Counted from the stretch's first letter, positions 1 through 9,508 are shown. The stretch is 64,000 bases of DNA from JBCBWG01 sp036804185 (GCA_050330095.1 JBHJOC010000040.1:20757-84756), one strand, 5' to 3'. Translations and numbers: made by a program. Notes: generated from the sequence alone by a model not told the origin.

Positions 1-767
1 TGCTCGAGCAACGCGCCCGGTGAGACGCCGCCGATCCGAGCACCTGCCGGCCGCACAATCGGGAGCCGAACCAGTTCGCCAAGCGCCGGCGCCTTTGCGG
101 TCGGCGCCATCACAGGGCCGCGGTGGCGCGTTGCCTCAAGCATCATGACGCCAGCGACACCGGGCCAGATGCGCGCGCCGACGCGTTCGAAGGCAACCGC
201 CGAACGCAGGACGAGGCTTTTATCGACCGGTGGCATGTGGAGCGCGAAGTGACACGCAACGGGCTCGAGGTTGGCTTCGCGCGTCAGGTTTTCAAGCTGC
301 TGGCGGGAAAACGGGCGGCCAAAGCCGAACGGTGTCCGGTCAACGCGGGCCCAGACGCCGCTGCGGTTGGGCACGATCAGCATCAAACGACCCTGGTCTG
401 ACAGGACGCGCGTGAACTCCCGCAACACCGGTTGGACGCGCTCGACGTGCTCGAGACAATGCAAGACGATCAGCCGGTCGACGGTGCCATTGGGCAGCGG
501 AAGCGCCTCGGCATCGACGAGCGCCGTCATGCTGTCTCCCGTCGCGGGCCACACCATTGCTCCCTGCCCCACGGGCATCAAGGCCCCGAGGCGGCGAGCC
601 TCGCCCCGGAAGGAGCCGAGCAGCGGCGTCGCATAGCCAAGACCGATGACTGTCTCACCCTCGACGTGGCGCCAATACGACCGCAAGCGCCCGCCGAGCA
701 GACGGCGCACCGTATGCCCAAGCGGTCGCTTGTAGAAATCCCAGAGCTCGGCAACGTCAATATACAT
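1..767 (-). CDS. Class I SAM-dependent methyltransferase (3' end outside window)
   Basis: The frame is open from an ATG at 767 leftwards to the window edge with no stop, so at least 255 N-terminal residues are present and the C-terminus is missing. A glycine-rich VIGLGYATP stretch at residues 40-48 is the SAM-binding motif I. An acidic/LPLP segment around residues 86-93 and LHCLEHV near 102-108 match the post-I and motif-II pattern of Methyltransf_11 enzymes. The substrate cannot be told from sequence; small molecules or quinone-like compounds are usual for the family. It is transcribed divergently from gloB across about 210 bases that contain a repeat-bearing inverted repeat. The family call is firm, the role is unknown. 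Confidence 0.82.
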   Translation of the reverse strand, partial: MYIDVAELWDFYKRPLGHTVRRLLGGRLRSYWRHVEGETVIGLGYATPLLGSFRGEARRLGALMPVGQGAMVWPATGDSMTALVDAEALPLPNGTVDRLIVLHCLEHVERVQPVLREFTRVLSDQGRLMLIVPNRSGVWARVDRTPFGFGRPFSRQQLENLTREANLEPVACHFALHMPPVDKSLVLRSAVAFERVGARIWPGVAGVMMLEATRHRGPVMAPTAKAPALGELVRLPIVRPAGARIGGVSPGALLE

Positions 768-840
768 GCCTGACAGGAATAGGTTCTCTGGCGCTCTGCG
801 CAAGGCCATGGTCGCGCGACGACGAGCCTTGCCCGACTGC

Positions 841-881
841 GTTGCGCCTGGCGGGCTGGCGGGCTGGCGGGCTGGCGCAAC
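841..881. repeat. Tandem octamer repeat enclosed by an 8-bp inverted repeat
   Basis: GTTGCGCC at 841-848 and its perfect complement GGCGCAAC at 874-881 enclose three tandem copies of TGGCGGGC. The element lies in the spacer between the divergent methyltransferase and gloB starts, so it could influence either promoter. The number of octamers may vary by slippage. Confidence 0.6.
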
Positions 882-980
882 GAAATCGCCGACCTGCTTC
901 AGGCGCAAGCCTTGTCAAACGATTGGACGTCATGCGAGGCAGCGGGAGGCCGGCTGCGCCACTGACCGAGGAGAACCGCG

Positions 981-1751
981 ATGACCGAACTCGAAATCCA
1001 CCAGTTCCCGTGTCTCAAGGATAATTTCGGTGTTCTGATCCGCGATCCATCGACCGGGGAGGTCGCAAGCATCGATGCGCCCGAAGCAGCGGCGATCGAG
1101 GCCGCCCTTGCCGCCAAAGGCTGGCGACTGACCCATATCCTGTCGACGCACCACCATTGGGACCATACCGACGGCAACCTTCCACTGAAGCAGGCGACGG
1201 GCTGCAAGATCATCGGAACGCGCCACGAGGCGGAGCCCATCCCGGGCATCGACGTCGCGGTCGGCGACGGAGAAGTTTTCTCGTTTGGGACGTTCGACGT
1301 CCATGTCCACCACTGTCCAGGACACACGAAGGGTCACGTGATCCTGCATATGCCGGCTGCCAAGGTCGCTTTCGTTGGCGACGTGCTGTTCGCGATGGGG
1401 TGCGGACGCGTCAACGAGGGAACGATGGACGAGATGTGGGCGAGCCTCTGCAAGGTCGCAGCCTTGCCAGCCGACACGGCGCTGTATTTCGGCCACGAGT
1501 ACACGGTGTCGAATGCGAAGTTCGCCCTGAGCGTCGAACCGGGCAATGCGGCCCTCATTGCACGCGCCGCCGAGGTCGAGGCAGCGCGCGCCCGCGGCGA
1601 GTGGACATCTCCGACACGCGTCGATCTCGAGTTGGCGACAAACCCGTTCCTGCGGCCATCGAGCCCTGAGATCCGGGCCCGCCTCGGACTGCAAGCAGCA
1701 AGCGATGCGGCAGTGTTCGGCGAACTGCGCGAGCGCAAAAACCGAGGCTGA
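981..1751 (+). CDS. gloB: Hydroxyacylglutathione hydrolase (glyoxalase II)
   Basis: Glyoxalase II hydrolyses S-D-lactoylglutathione to D-lactate and glutathione, completing cytosolic methylglyoxal detoxification. The 256-residue length is normal for the family. The metallo-beta-lactamase metal site is intact: THHHWDH gives His57, His59, Asp61 and His62, followed by His115 (CPGHT), Asp134 (VGD) and His172 (GHEYT). The C-terminal part is the glutathione-binding helical domain. A GGAG ribosome-binding site lies about 8 bases before the ATG at 981. A SAM methyltransferase lies divergently upstream. Confidence is high. Confidence 0.96.
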   Translation: MTELEIHQFPCLKDNFGVLIRDPSTGEVASIDAPEAAAIEAALAAKGWRLTHILSTHHHWDHTDGNLPLKQATGCKIIGTRHEAEPIPGIDVAVGDGEVFSFGTFDVHVHHCPGHTKGHVILHMPAAKVAFVGDVLFAMGCGRVNEGTMDEMWASLCKVAALPADTALYFGHEYTVSNAKFALSVEPGNAALIARAAEVEAARARGEWTSPTRVDLELATNPFLRPSSPEIRARLGLQAASDAAVFGELRERKNRG

Positions 1752-1946
1752 TCGAGGGTCCGCCGACACGGCAGGGCGGCGCGAACGCAGCGCGGCCCTG
1801 CACACCTCAAGCTTGTTGAAAACGTGTAGAACTCCGCGAAAAGGCCCTAGTGCGGCCCACCCGCGCTTGCGGCACCCACCCGACTCGCAGACGGTCCGGG
1901 CCAAGTCGATGTTCCGACAGTCGGTTCATATTCGGGGGTGGGGTCT

Positions 1947-3809
1947 ATGATGCGCGAGTCGCAAGGCGGCATCTTGAGCGCGGTGTTTGTCGACTACGAC
2001 AACATCTATCTCTCGCTGAAGCGTAAGAATGAGGAGGCGGCCAAGCGTTTCGCAAAGGACGCAGGCCGTTGGCTCGCAGCCATACAGTCTGGCGCCATCG
2101 TAAAGGAAGCCCCACACGGTATGCCCCCTGCGCGCCGTCGCATGGTGATGAACCGGTGTTACGGCAATCCAGTGCCACGCCGTAATCAGTCGGACAATTC
2201 GACCGACATGAACTCCTTTCCATTCGTGCGGCACCACTTCCTGCGCGCAGGGTTCGAGGTTATCGATTGCCCGCCTCTCACGGCGCAGCTCAAGAATTCT
2301 TCAGACATCAAAATGGTCATGGATCTCAGGGATTTCCTGACTCATGCGACCCATTTCGAAGAATTCATTATTCTGTCGAGCGACGCTGACTTCACGCCGG
2401 TTCTCCACAGGTTGCGGGCACACAATCGCAGGACCGTCATCTACGCCAACGACAACACAGTCGATCCATACAAAGCCATCGCTGACGCGGAAGTGCGCGA
2501 AGCCGACCTCATCGCACTGCTCTTGGATGTCATGGCGAGCGCTGATGCCACACGCGATATCGCTGCCGAAACGACGCTTGCCATTGCGACTGAGGAGCAT
2601 CCGCCAAAGGCTGCAATCGCCAGTCAGCACAAATCGCCCAAGATCAGCGAGCATTCGGTGCAGGCGCCCGACATCACTGCGAAGATCATGGAGATCGTCG
2701 TGGCGGCTGTTCGCTCGGCCCCTGCTCCAATCCCGGTTCTCTCGGTCGAAGCCCTCGTGATCGAGCAAATGGGCGACGCAGAGATCATTGCATCGAACTG
2801 GGCTGGCAACGGCTCGATTGAAGCGCTCCTGAGGACGACGTTGCCTGCAGATATCGCAATCTCCAAAGGTGGCGCGCCTGTTCTGTACGACCTGCGGCGG
2901 GCCCAACGCCGTGAGCCTGCTCAGGCTGCGGCGCGACCCGCTCAGACCGCAATGCCGTTGCGTGCAGTGCCTTCGCCAGCGAGACTGCCAGAAGCAGAGG
3001 CCGCTCCCTCCACGCCCCCGCCGCGTGCACCAGCTATTGCCCCTGCTCAAGCGTCTTCCGTGCAACCTCCAATCGCTCCAACACAGCCGGTGCCGCAGCA
3101 GCAGGCAAGGACGGCACCGCAATCTGCGCCAGCAACAGAAATCCCGCGTTCACTGGAAGGCGATCGTCCCGTCGGAGTGTCACGCGGTAACTTGCCGGAG
3201 GCGCGGGCGACGGACACCGAGGCTGACATCGAGGCTCGATCGGCTCGGGCCTTGCAGCAATCGATCTCCAAAATTCACGGCGCCTCGAAGGCTCCGCCGC
3301 TGTCGCCACCTGATTATCGTGCATTATTCGAAGAACTCGCCATCGAGATCACGGAAAACGAACTGCAAGGTGTCCAAACGATCAGCAATGTGGTCGCGCG
3401 CCTTGCCGGACGTGGAGTCGATATTCGTCGAGAGGATGTCCGGTTTGTCCTCGACGTCATCAGCGACAGCGATCCCTGGTTCGAGAACGGCGCTTCGGCA
3501 AATGTGTTCGCTGGACGCTTCCATAACTTCGTTGTTCAGAGCTGCCGGTCCCGTGGCATCGAACTCACAAGCAGTGAACTCGATCTCATACAGACTTGGT
3601 TCGCGAGCGGTTCCACGACTGTTCGTCCTATACCGCGGGTTCCGGCCAGCCAGTCAGAGGCTGTCACTGGTTACGATGCGCAGGCCACGGCTGAACCGGT
3701 TGCGAATGCCGGCTCGACACAGTGGTGGGACGATGACGGCCGCATTAGTGACGGTTACGCGTCCTCCGAACCGATGCCGCGGGTCCTGAGGCCTCAGCCA
3801 AGGGCTTGA
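1947..3809 (+). CDS. NYN-domain (PIN-like) putative RNase with two LOTUS/OST-HTH-like regions
   Basis: The N-terminal 195 residues form a NYN domain, a PIN-fold nuclease domain. FVDYDNIYL carries Asp16, SSDIKMVMD carries Asp120 and Asp126, and ILSSDADF carries Asp146 and Asp148, which together look like the acidic metal-binding set. A winged-helix-like segment at about 245-325 and another at about 465-545 resemble OST-HTH/LOTUS RNA-binding domains, separated by a proline/alanine-rich linker. The protein is 620 residues from the ATG at 1947. A second ATG follows directly and a GTG lies three codons upstream; the GGGGGTGGGG before 1947 is a plausible ribosome-binding site. RNA cleavage or binding is inferred from the domains; targets are unknown. 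It sits alone between gloB and the pha genes. Confidence 0.82.
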   Translation: MMRESQGGILSAVFVDYDNIYLSLKRKNEEAAKRFAKDAGRWLAAIQSGAIVKEAPHGMPPARRRMVMNRCYGNPVPRRNQSDNSTDMNSFPFVRHHFLRAGFEVIDCPPLTAQLKNSSDIKMVMDLRDFLTHATHFEEFIILSSDADFTPVLHRLRAHNRRTVIYANDNTVDPYKAIADAEVREADLIALLLDVMASADATRDIAAETTLAIATEEHPPKAAIASQHKSPKISEHSVQAPDITAKIMEIVVAAVRSAPAPIPVLSVEALVIEQMGDAEIIASNWAGNGSIEALLRTTLPADIAISKGGAPVLYDLRRAQRREPAQAAARPAQTAMPLRAVPSPARLPEAEAAPSTPPPRAPAIAPAQASSVQPPIAPTQPVPQQQARTAPQSAPATEIPRSLEGDRPVGVSRGNLPEARATDTEADIEARSARALQQSISKIHGASKAPPLSPPDYRALFEELAIEITENELQGVQTISNVVARLAGRGVDIRREDVRFVLDVISDSDPWFENGASANVFAGRFHNFVVQSCRSRGIELTSSELDLIQTWFASGSTTVRPIPRVPASQSEAVTGYDAQATAEPVANAGSTQWWDDDGRISDGYASSEPMPRVLRPQPRA

Positions 3810-4087
3810 CCATCCTGAGGCTGTTTCGATCTTGCTGACGGGCGCTTTCGATCGACGATAGCGCCCGAGTCATTTGTCATGACATCTTGACGATTGGGGG
3901 ATGCAGTCCACATCCCCAATCCGAATGCACATCGCAGCTGAAGCGCGGCGACGCAAATAGAACCGGCCTCGGGCCGTCCACCGAGACCTGCGGGCGCACC
4001 ACGCTCACGAACGGCCACGCCGGAGGCCGGCGCGGCCTGGAGGCGAGGGTCCTTTGCTTACTCCCGCCTGAGGCGCAATCTATCGCA

Positions 4088-4813
4088 TCAGCTCATATAC
4101 TGCCCGCCATTGGCTGCGAGCGTCGAGCCGGTGATGAAACCTGCCTCATCGGAGGCGAGAAAGACGACGCAGCGCGCGATTTCTTCCGGCTCGCCCAGAC
4201 GGCCGACGGGGATCTGCGGAATGATGTTCTTCTCGAGCACCGCCGGATCAATCGCCCGCACCATTTCTGTCCCGATATAACCAGGACAGATCACGTTGAC
4301 CGTGACACCCTTCGCGGCGTTCTCCTGCGCGAGAGCCTTCGTAAAGCCGATGTCGCCAGCCTTTGAGGCTGAGTAGTTCGTCTGGCCGAATTGGCCCTTC
4401 TGCCCATTGATCGACGAGATATTGATGATCCGTCCGAAGCCACGATTGCGCATGCCTTCAATGACCTGACGGGAAACATTGAACAGTGAGTTGAGGTTGG
4501 TATTGATCACCGCATACCACTGATCGGGCGTCATCCGGTGGAATACGCCATCACGCGTGATGCCGGCGTTGTTGACGAGTACGTCGACGGGGCCGAGGTC
4601 TTTCTCGATCTGCGCCATTGCCGACTTGCAGGCCTCGAAATCGCCGACGTCGAATTTGTAGACCGGGATTCCGGTTTCGGTCTGGAACTTCTGTGCGGCC
4701 TCGTCATTGCCAGCGTAATTTGCAGCAACCCGATAGCCTTTGGACTTCAGTGCCTTCGAGATCGCGGCGCCGATCCCGCGGGTGCCTCCCGTGACGACTG
4801 CAACTCTCGCCAT
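4088..4813 (-). CDS. phbB: Acetoacetyl-CoA reductase, NADPH-dependent (PHB synthesis)
   Basis: This enzyme reduces acetoacetyl-CoA to (R)-3-hydroxybutyryl-CoA, the second step of polyhydroxybutyrate synthesis. It is a 241-residue short-chain dehydrogenase with VTGGTRGIG at 7-15, NNAG at 81-84, catalytic Ser in NISS (133-134), and Tyr147 and Lys151 in YSASK. The NGQKGQFGQ segment before the tyrosine is characteristic of PhaB. A perfect AGGAGG lies before the ATG at 4813. It is downstream of phaA on the same strand with a 155-base spacer, so the two probably form one operon. Confidence 0.96.
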   Translation of the reverse strand: MARVAVVTGGTRGIGAAISKALKSKGYRVAANYAGNDEAAQKFQTETGIPVYKFDVGDFEACKSAMAQIEKDLGPVDVLVNNAGITRDGVFHRMTPDQWYAVINTNLNSLFNVSRQVIEGMRNRGFGRIINISSINGQKGQFGQTNYSASKAGDIGFTKALAQENAAKGVTVNVICPGYIGTEMVRAIDPAVLEKNIIPQIPVGRLGEPEEIARCVVFLASDEAGFITGSTLAANGGQYMS

Positions 4814-4968
4814 GCATTATCCTCCTGATTGTTGTGAGATTCGACATCTTGACGACATCTGGGCGAAGGCCGGTTCGGGACCCCACGGCACGACCTGACA
4901 TCGGTCCGGCCGCGCAGTGGTGCAGCCGGAGCCGGTCTGGCCGGGACGCGGGGCGCGTGAACGCCGTG

Positions 4969-6156
4969 TCAGACGCGCTCGACGCACATGGCGATCCCCA
5001 TGCCACCGCCGATGCACAGCGTCGCAAGGCCCTTGCGGGCATCCCGCTTTTTCATCTCGAACAGCAGTGTGTTGAGCACCCGCGCGCCGGATGCTCCGAT
5101 CGGGTGGCCGATCGCAATAGCGCCGCCGTTGACATTGACCTTTTCGACGTTCCAGCCGAGGCCTTTGTTGACTGCGCAAGCTTGCGCTGCAAACGCCTCG
5201 TTGGCCTCGATCAGATCGAGATCGTCGATCGTCCAACCGGCCAGTTCGAGCGCGCGTTTCGATGCCGGGATTGGTCCCGTGCCCATGATCGAGGGATCGA
5301 CCCCGGCGTTGGCATAGGACACGATCTTTGCCATCGGCGTAATGCCGCGACGCTCAGCCTCGGCAAGCGACATCAGCACCACCGCGGCCGCGCCATCGTT
5401 GATGCCGGAAGCGTTGCCGGCCGTCACGCTCCCATCTTTGGCGAAGGCCGGACGCAGCTTCTGAAGGCTGTCGAGTGTCGCTCCGTGGCGGATGTATTCG
5501 TCCTGATCGACGACGATGTCACCCTTCCGGCTCTGGATGGTGACGGGTACGATCTCGTCCTTGAATTTCCCTGATTTTTGAGCTGCTTCAGCCTTGTTCT
5601 GCGATGCGACGGCGAAGTTGTCCTGCTCATCGCGGGTGATTTGCCACTGGCGCGCGACGTTTTCCGCCGTCGTGCCCATATGGTAGCCGTTGAACGCATC
5701 CCATAGGCCGTCCTTGATCATCGTATCGACGAGTTGGAGGTCGCCCATCTTTTGGCCGGCACGGAGATTTTGGCAGTGCGGCGCCTGGGTCATGCTCTCC
5801 ATGCCCCCGGCTATGACAACCTTACAGGCGCCGGTCTCGATCTGCTGTGCACCGAGCGCGACGGCACGCAGGCCCGAACCGCAGAGCTGGTTCATGCCCC
5901 ACGCTGGCGAATCAACAGGAATGCCGGCCGCGATGGACGCCTGGCGGGCTGGGTTCTGACCCGCGCCTGCAGTCAGGATCTGTCCCATGATGACCTCGTT
6001 GATATCCGACCCGTCGATCCCTGCCCGCTCAATGGCGGCCTTGATCGCGACGCGGCCGAGTTCATGGGCCGGCAGGCTTGCGAACGCTCCATTGAAGCTG
6101 CCAACGGGTGTGCGCGCTGCGCTTGCAATCACAACGGTGGTTTCGGCGGTGCTCAT
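4969..6156 (-). CDS. phaA: Acetyl-CoA C-acetyltransferase (beta-ketothiolase)
   Basis: This enzyme condenses two acetyl-CoA to acetoacetyl-CoA, the first committed step towards PHB. The 395-residue product matches PhaA (about 391-393). Catalytic residues are visible: Cys92 in NQLCGSG, His351 in GHPIGASG and Cys381 in CIGGGMG. The frame continues upstream to 6303, but the extension is arginine-rich and unlike thiolases. The ATG at 6156 starts the typical MSTAETTVVIASAARTPVG and is preceded by a GAGAGGAC ribosome-binding site. phbB follows, and phaR lies divergently upstream. Confidence 0.97.
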   Translation of the reverse strand: MSTAETTVVIASAARTPVGSFNGAFASLPAHELGRVAIKAAIERAGIDGSDINEVIMGQILTAGAGQNPARQASIAAGIPVDSPAWGMNQLCGSGLRAVALGAQQIETGACKVVIAGGMESMTQAPHCQNLRAGQKMGDLQLVDTMIKDGLWDAFNGYHMGTTAENVARQWQITRDEQDNFAVASQNKAEAAQKSGKFKDEIVPVTIQSRKGDIVVDQDEYIRHGATLDSLQKLRPAFAKDGSVTAGNASGINDGAAAVVLMSLAEAERRGITPMAKIVSYANAGVDPSIMGTGPIPASKRALELAGWTIDDLDLIEANEAFAAQACAVNKGLGWNVEKVNVNGGAIAIGHPIGASGARVLNTLLFEMKKRDARKGLATLCIGGGMGIAMCVERV

Positions 6157-6861
6157 GAGGGTCCTCTCGTAAAGCTGTGGATCTGGCGGCAAGACGGGTA
6201 GCGATGTGGGCGTCGAAACGGGCTTCAAGGCCGAGCGATCGGATCGAACCTGCCGAGATCGTCGCAGAGGTTCGGGCCTGCACCCGATCGGTCGCATGCA
6301 CAATCAGACTGATGTCGCGACGGTTACGGTTGCGGTCACAGGCGGTGTGTGCCGTCACCGGAGCAACACCACACACCCCTTGTGCCGACCGGACCCTGAA
6401 TCCGCGGCCCAGCAACGGCGGCAAACGAACTCTGAGCTTCGGCCCGAACGGGCCAGCAACCAAGCGACGGCCGCCATCTTGCGGCGCACTCTAGGGTGCG
6501 GCGCGCAATCAACAATTACCCGTTCAGATGAGAAATGGGTTGGAGCCAGATTGCTCAGCAATCTGATTTTCACTGGATCAACCGAATCATCTGGCCCGTC
6601 GCGCCCAAGAATCGCTTCTTTAGCGCGCGCGCCGTACTATTCTCGCGCCGTATCATGGCCACTTGCGGCATCGCTGCTGAGCGAGGCGCTTGTCGCACCT
6701 CACGAGCTCAATCTGGCCTCGCTCTGCCTGATCTGGATCACAAGTCAGTTGAACCAGACGTCAACTCTTCGAGACACTTGGTGGCGAGCGCCACAACTGC
6801 TACCATCAGGCCAACATCGCGAATGGCTGGGCGACCGATTACGCACAAGGACGCAACTCAC
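6157..6861. other. Divergent phaA/phaR intergenic region
   Basis: This 705-base spacer separates the phaA and phaR starts and must hold both promoters. Open frames cross it on both strands, but their translations have the arginine- and serine-rich composition of GC-rich noise and no recognisable domain. A short TTGC-type dyad is listed separately. I see no RNA gene here. Confidence 0.6.
6551..6561. promoter_or_regulatory. Candidate PhaR-type operator (TTGC-N3-GCAA)
   Basis: TTGCTCAGCAA is an 11-base near-palindrome in the phaA/phaR spacer. PhaR-type regulators are known to bind TGC-rich dyads. It lies about 300 bases upstream of phaR. The assignment is inference from position and sequence type only. 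Confidence 0.25.
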
Positions 6862-7632
6862 ATGCTTGACCAACCCCGGAACTTGAAACGTCAGGCCGAG
6901 CCGGTGGTTGTGAAGAAATATGCGAACCGGCGCCTCTACAATACCGAGACCAGCACGTACGTGACGCTCGAAGACCTCGCAGCGATGGTACGCAGCGACC
7001 GTGAGTTCGTCGTCTATGACGCAAAGACCGGGGATGACCTGACCCATTCGGTTCTGACACAAATCATCGTGGAAGAGGAATCCCGGTCGAACAGCCCCAA
7101 CTTGCTCCCGACGCCCTTCTTGCGCCAGCTGATCCGCTTTTATGACGACATCGGCGTCAGCAAGATGGTGCCAGGTTACCTGCAAATGAGCCTCGAAACG
7201 CTCGCTCAGGAGCAGGAACGCCTGCGCGCCCAATTCGCGAAGTCGGGCTGGCCACCAAACCCGTTCGAGCTCTACCAAGAGCAGGTTCGCAAGAATATGG
7301 AAATCTTCAATCAGGCCATGGGGATGTGGGCGCCCTGCCGGGCTGGCGAGGACGTCGCTGGGGATGACGGCAAAGCCAACGCATCGGCCCGAACGGGTGG
7401 AGCTAGCGAGTTGCAAGCGGCGCCGAGAGCAGATGCACGAACCGATGATCGAAGCGCGAGCGGTGACGTGTTGCCGGTCACCTTCAGTGGTGACGAAAAG
7501 CATTCCAGCGCAGAGGGATCGAACGGTCCAGCGAAACGCCAGGAATCGGCTGAGCTCACCGAACTTCGGCTCCAACTCGCCGAGATGCAGCGTAAGATCG
7601 AAGAACTGGCGAAGACAAAGCCTCGAACGTGA
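6862..7632 (+). CDS. phaR: Polyhydroxyalkanoate synthesis regulator PhaR
   Basis: PhaR is a DNA-binding repressor of PHA genes that is released when it binds nascent polymer or 3-hydroxybutyrate oligomers. The N-terminal DNA-binding domain (PHB_acc_N) is at about 17-75, with KKYANRRLYNTETSTYVTLEDL and HSVLTQIIVEEE (split here at residues 36-37 for reading). The PHB_acc region at about 85-125 contains PFLRQLIRFYDDIG and MVPGYLQMSLE. The C-terminal 100 residues are low-complexity and end in a coiled-coil-like helix. The frame extends upstream to 6535 but the ATG at 6862, with AAGGA 11 bases before it, begins the conserved region. It is divergent from phaA-phbB. The product has 256 residues. Confidence 0.94.
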   Translation: MLDQPRNLKRQAEPVVVKKYANRRLYNTETSTYVTLEDLAAMVRSDREFVVYDAKTGDDLTHSVLTQIIVEEESRSNSPNLLPTPFLRQLIRFYDDIGVSKMVPGYLQMSLETLAQEQERLRAQFAKSGWPPNPFELYQEQVRKNMEIFNQAMGMWAPCRAGEDVAGDDGKANASARTGGASELQAAPRADARTDDRSASGDVLPVTFSGDEKHSSAEGSNGPAKRQESAELTELRLQLAEMQRKIEELAKTKPRT

Positions 7633-7666
7633 GAGTACACCGGTTCTGACACCAGAAGCCCGACGT

Positions 7667-8383
7667 TCAGCGACCGGTGTCGTACCAGCGCGCAAGGGTT
7701 ATCGGCGAGACTCCTACGCGATGCGCGACGTGGAGGCCCACCATCAGAGCCATGGCCCGCATTGCGCCAGCCTTCTTGAACCTGCGCGCCGAAGTCTCGA
7801 CACAAGCGCCGAGTTTCAGGAACTTGCCAGCGCGCCTCAACCGCCTGCGCAATTCGACGTCCTCGAACAGCGGCTGTAAGGGCACCCCTCCAATGGCCTC
7901 CAGGGCGTCGCGGCGCATGAAGAAGGCTTGATCCCCAAACGTGGTCAGCGCCGATTCGAACCGACTGAGCCAGGCAAACAGCGCGAGCCCCACACCGGTG
8001 TCATCGAACGCAATCCGAAAGCATCCGGCCACAACCCGCCGATCCGCAAGCGCCGCGCGCACCAGGTCAAGTGCGCCAGTTGGCAGCCGCGTGTCGGCAT
8101 GCAGGACGATCACGATCGGCGCTGTCGTCACCGCGACGCCCGCGGCAATCTGCTGACCACGCCCACGCTCACTGGAGATCACGCGGACATGCCGTGCGCG
8201 GCCAGCCAGGTGCGGGGTGCGATCGCTGCTGCCTCCGTCGACGACCACGATCTCGGCTGCGCCAAGTCTTGCCAAATGCTCGAGAAGTGACGGGAACTGG
8301 CGTTCCTCGTTCAAAACCGGGACAACGACGGCGATGCCGGGCTCTGCCCGAAGGGCGGGCCAGCGCTGACGCTGCGCGCTCAC
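7667..8383 (-). CDS. Family 2 glycosyltransferase (TIGR04283-like)
   Basis: The GT-A fold is clear: VVVPVLNEE near residue 20, IVVVDGGSSDRT near 45-55, a VLHADTRLP metal-binding segment near 95, and FGDQAFFMRR followed by LFEDVELRRRLR. These match the transferase-2 family that often accompanies radical-SAM/selenodomain proteins, although no such partner is here. There are no membrane segments apart from a hydrophobic patch near 130. The frame is open to a TTG at 8503 but contains no ATG. I chose the GTG at 8383 because it avoids overlap with the divergent dehydrogenase and gives a family-length protein of 238 residues. The start is uncertain and the substrate unknown. It is convergent with phaR. 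Confidence 0.82.
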   Translation of the reverse strand: MSAQRQRWPALRAEPGIAVVVPVLNEERQFPSLLEHLARLGAAEIVVVDGGSSDRTPHLAGRARHVRVISSERGRGQQIAAGVAVTTAPIVIVLHADTRLPTGALDLVRAALADRRVVAGCFRIAFDDTGVGLALFAWLSRFESALTTFGDQAFFMRRDALEAIGGVPLQPLFEDVELRRRLRRAGKFLKLGACVETSARRFKKAGAMRAMALMVGLHVAHRVGVSPITLARWYDTGR

Positions 8384-8518
8384 GTCGGTGTCGTCCGGGC
8401 GGGCGATCCAACATGCCAGCTCGGCGTGTCCCGATGCTCGACCCTCACGCTGGAGAGCGATACCCTGCCTGCAAGGCGACAGAGAGCACCAGAACACGCC
8501 CAAGCAAGGAAACGACCC

Positions 8519-9508
8519 GTGGCCAGCAACCGCAGAACCCTCCTGTTAACCGACTCACTCGCGCCGGAAGCACGTGCACTGCTCGATACGCGTGATGAGG
8601 TCACGCAGGTCTATTTCCCGCACCTGATCGCCAATGACGCCTTCACCGACCTGATCGCAGCCCACGCCCCGGTCCATGGCTGGGTGCTGGGCTCGACACG
8701 GATCGGCGCAGCCGAGATCATCGCAGCGCAAGAGCTGGAAGTCACAGCACGGATTGGTGTCGGTTACGACGCGATCGACGTCCCTGCCCACACCGCCGCG
8801 CGCGTTCCCGTGATGACGGCGGGAACCGCAAACTCGCCCTCGGTTGCCGAGCACGCCTTGACGATGATGGTGATGCTGGCCAAGCGCACGGGCGACCTCG
8901 ATGCCCTCGTCAGGGGGCACCGTTGGCGCGATCGGATGCAGGTCGTACCCGCCGATCTGTTTGAAAAGTCCGTTCTGGTCATCGGCTTCGGTCGCATCGG
9001 GACGCGAACGGCCAAGCGCTGCCTCGCGTTCGAGATGGCCGTGAGCGTCTATGACCCCTATGTCGATCAGGGCACGATCAAAGCGGCCGGATATGAGCCT
9101 GTGAGTGATCTCGACCAAGCCGTCGCAACAGCCGATTTCATTACGATCCACTGTCCCAAAACGCCCGAGACGATCGGCATGTTCGACGCTCGCCGCATCG
9201 GGCTGATGAAGCCGTCGGCCATCCTCGTCAATACCGCCAGGGGCGGCCTGGTCGACGAGGCCGCGCTCTATCAGGCGCTCCGTGCACATCGGATTGCCGG
9301 TGCAGGCCTTGACGTCTTTGCCGAAGAGCCTGTCGATCAAGACAATCCGTTGCTGAAACTCGAAACGGTCGTCACGTCGGCACACATGGCGGGCAACACC
9401 CGCGAAGCGTTGCGACGGATGGGCATTGCGGCCGTTCGGAACGTGTTGAGCGTGCTCGATGGCACACCGCTGCGCGAGAATGCAGTAAACCCTGAAGTTT
9501 TCAATTAG
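8519..9508 (+). CDS. D-isomer-specific 2-hydroxyacid dehydrogenase, NAD-binding
   Basis: The 329-residue product has the complete fold: an N-terminal catalytic half-domain, a Rossmann GFGRIG near residue 158, a catalytic Arg in NTARGGLVDE, Glu in the AEEPVDQDNP segment and His in TSAHMAGNT. Such enzymes reduce 2-ketoacids, for example phosphoglycerate, glyoxylate or phenylpyruvate dehydrogenases. There is no ACT or serine-feedback domain, so it is not a long-form SerA. The GTG at 8519 has AAGGA 9 bases upstream; earlier codons encode an arginine-rich stretch. The TAG stop forms the first bases of an intergenic palindrome. The exact substrate is unknown. Confidence 0.9.
   Translation: MASNRRTLLLTDSLAPEARALLDTRDEVTQVYFPHLIANDAFTDLIAAHAPVHGWVLGSTRIGAAEIIAAQELEVTARIGVGYDAIDVPAHTAARVPVMTAGTANSPSVAEHALTMMVMLAKRTGDLDALVRGHRWRDRMQVVPADLFEKSVLVIGFGRIGTRTAKRCLAFEMAVSVYDPYVDQGTIKAAGYEPVSDLDQAVATADFITIHCPKTPETIGMFDARRIGLMKPSAILVNTARGGLVDEAALYQALRAHRIAGAGLDVFAEEPVDQDNPLLKLETVVTSAHMAGNTREALRRMGIAAVRNVLSVLDGTPLRENAVNPEVFN

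Noticed and set aside
6206..6886. 226-codon open frame in the phaA/phaR spacer
   Set aside because: It runs into the phaR start in another frame and has the Arg/Ser/Thr-rich composition of noncoding GC-rich DNA.
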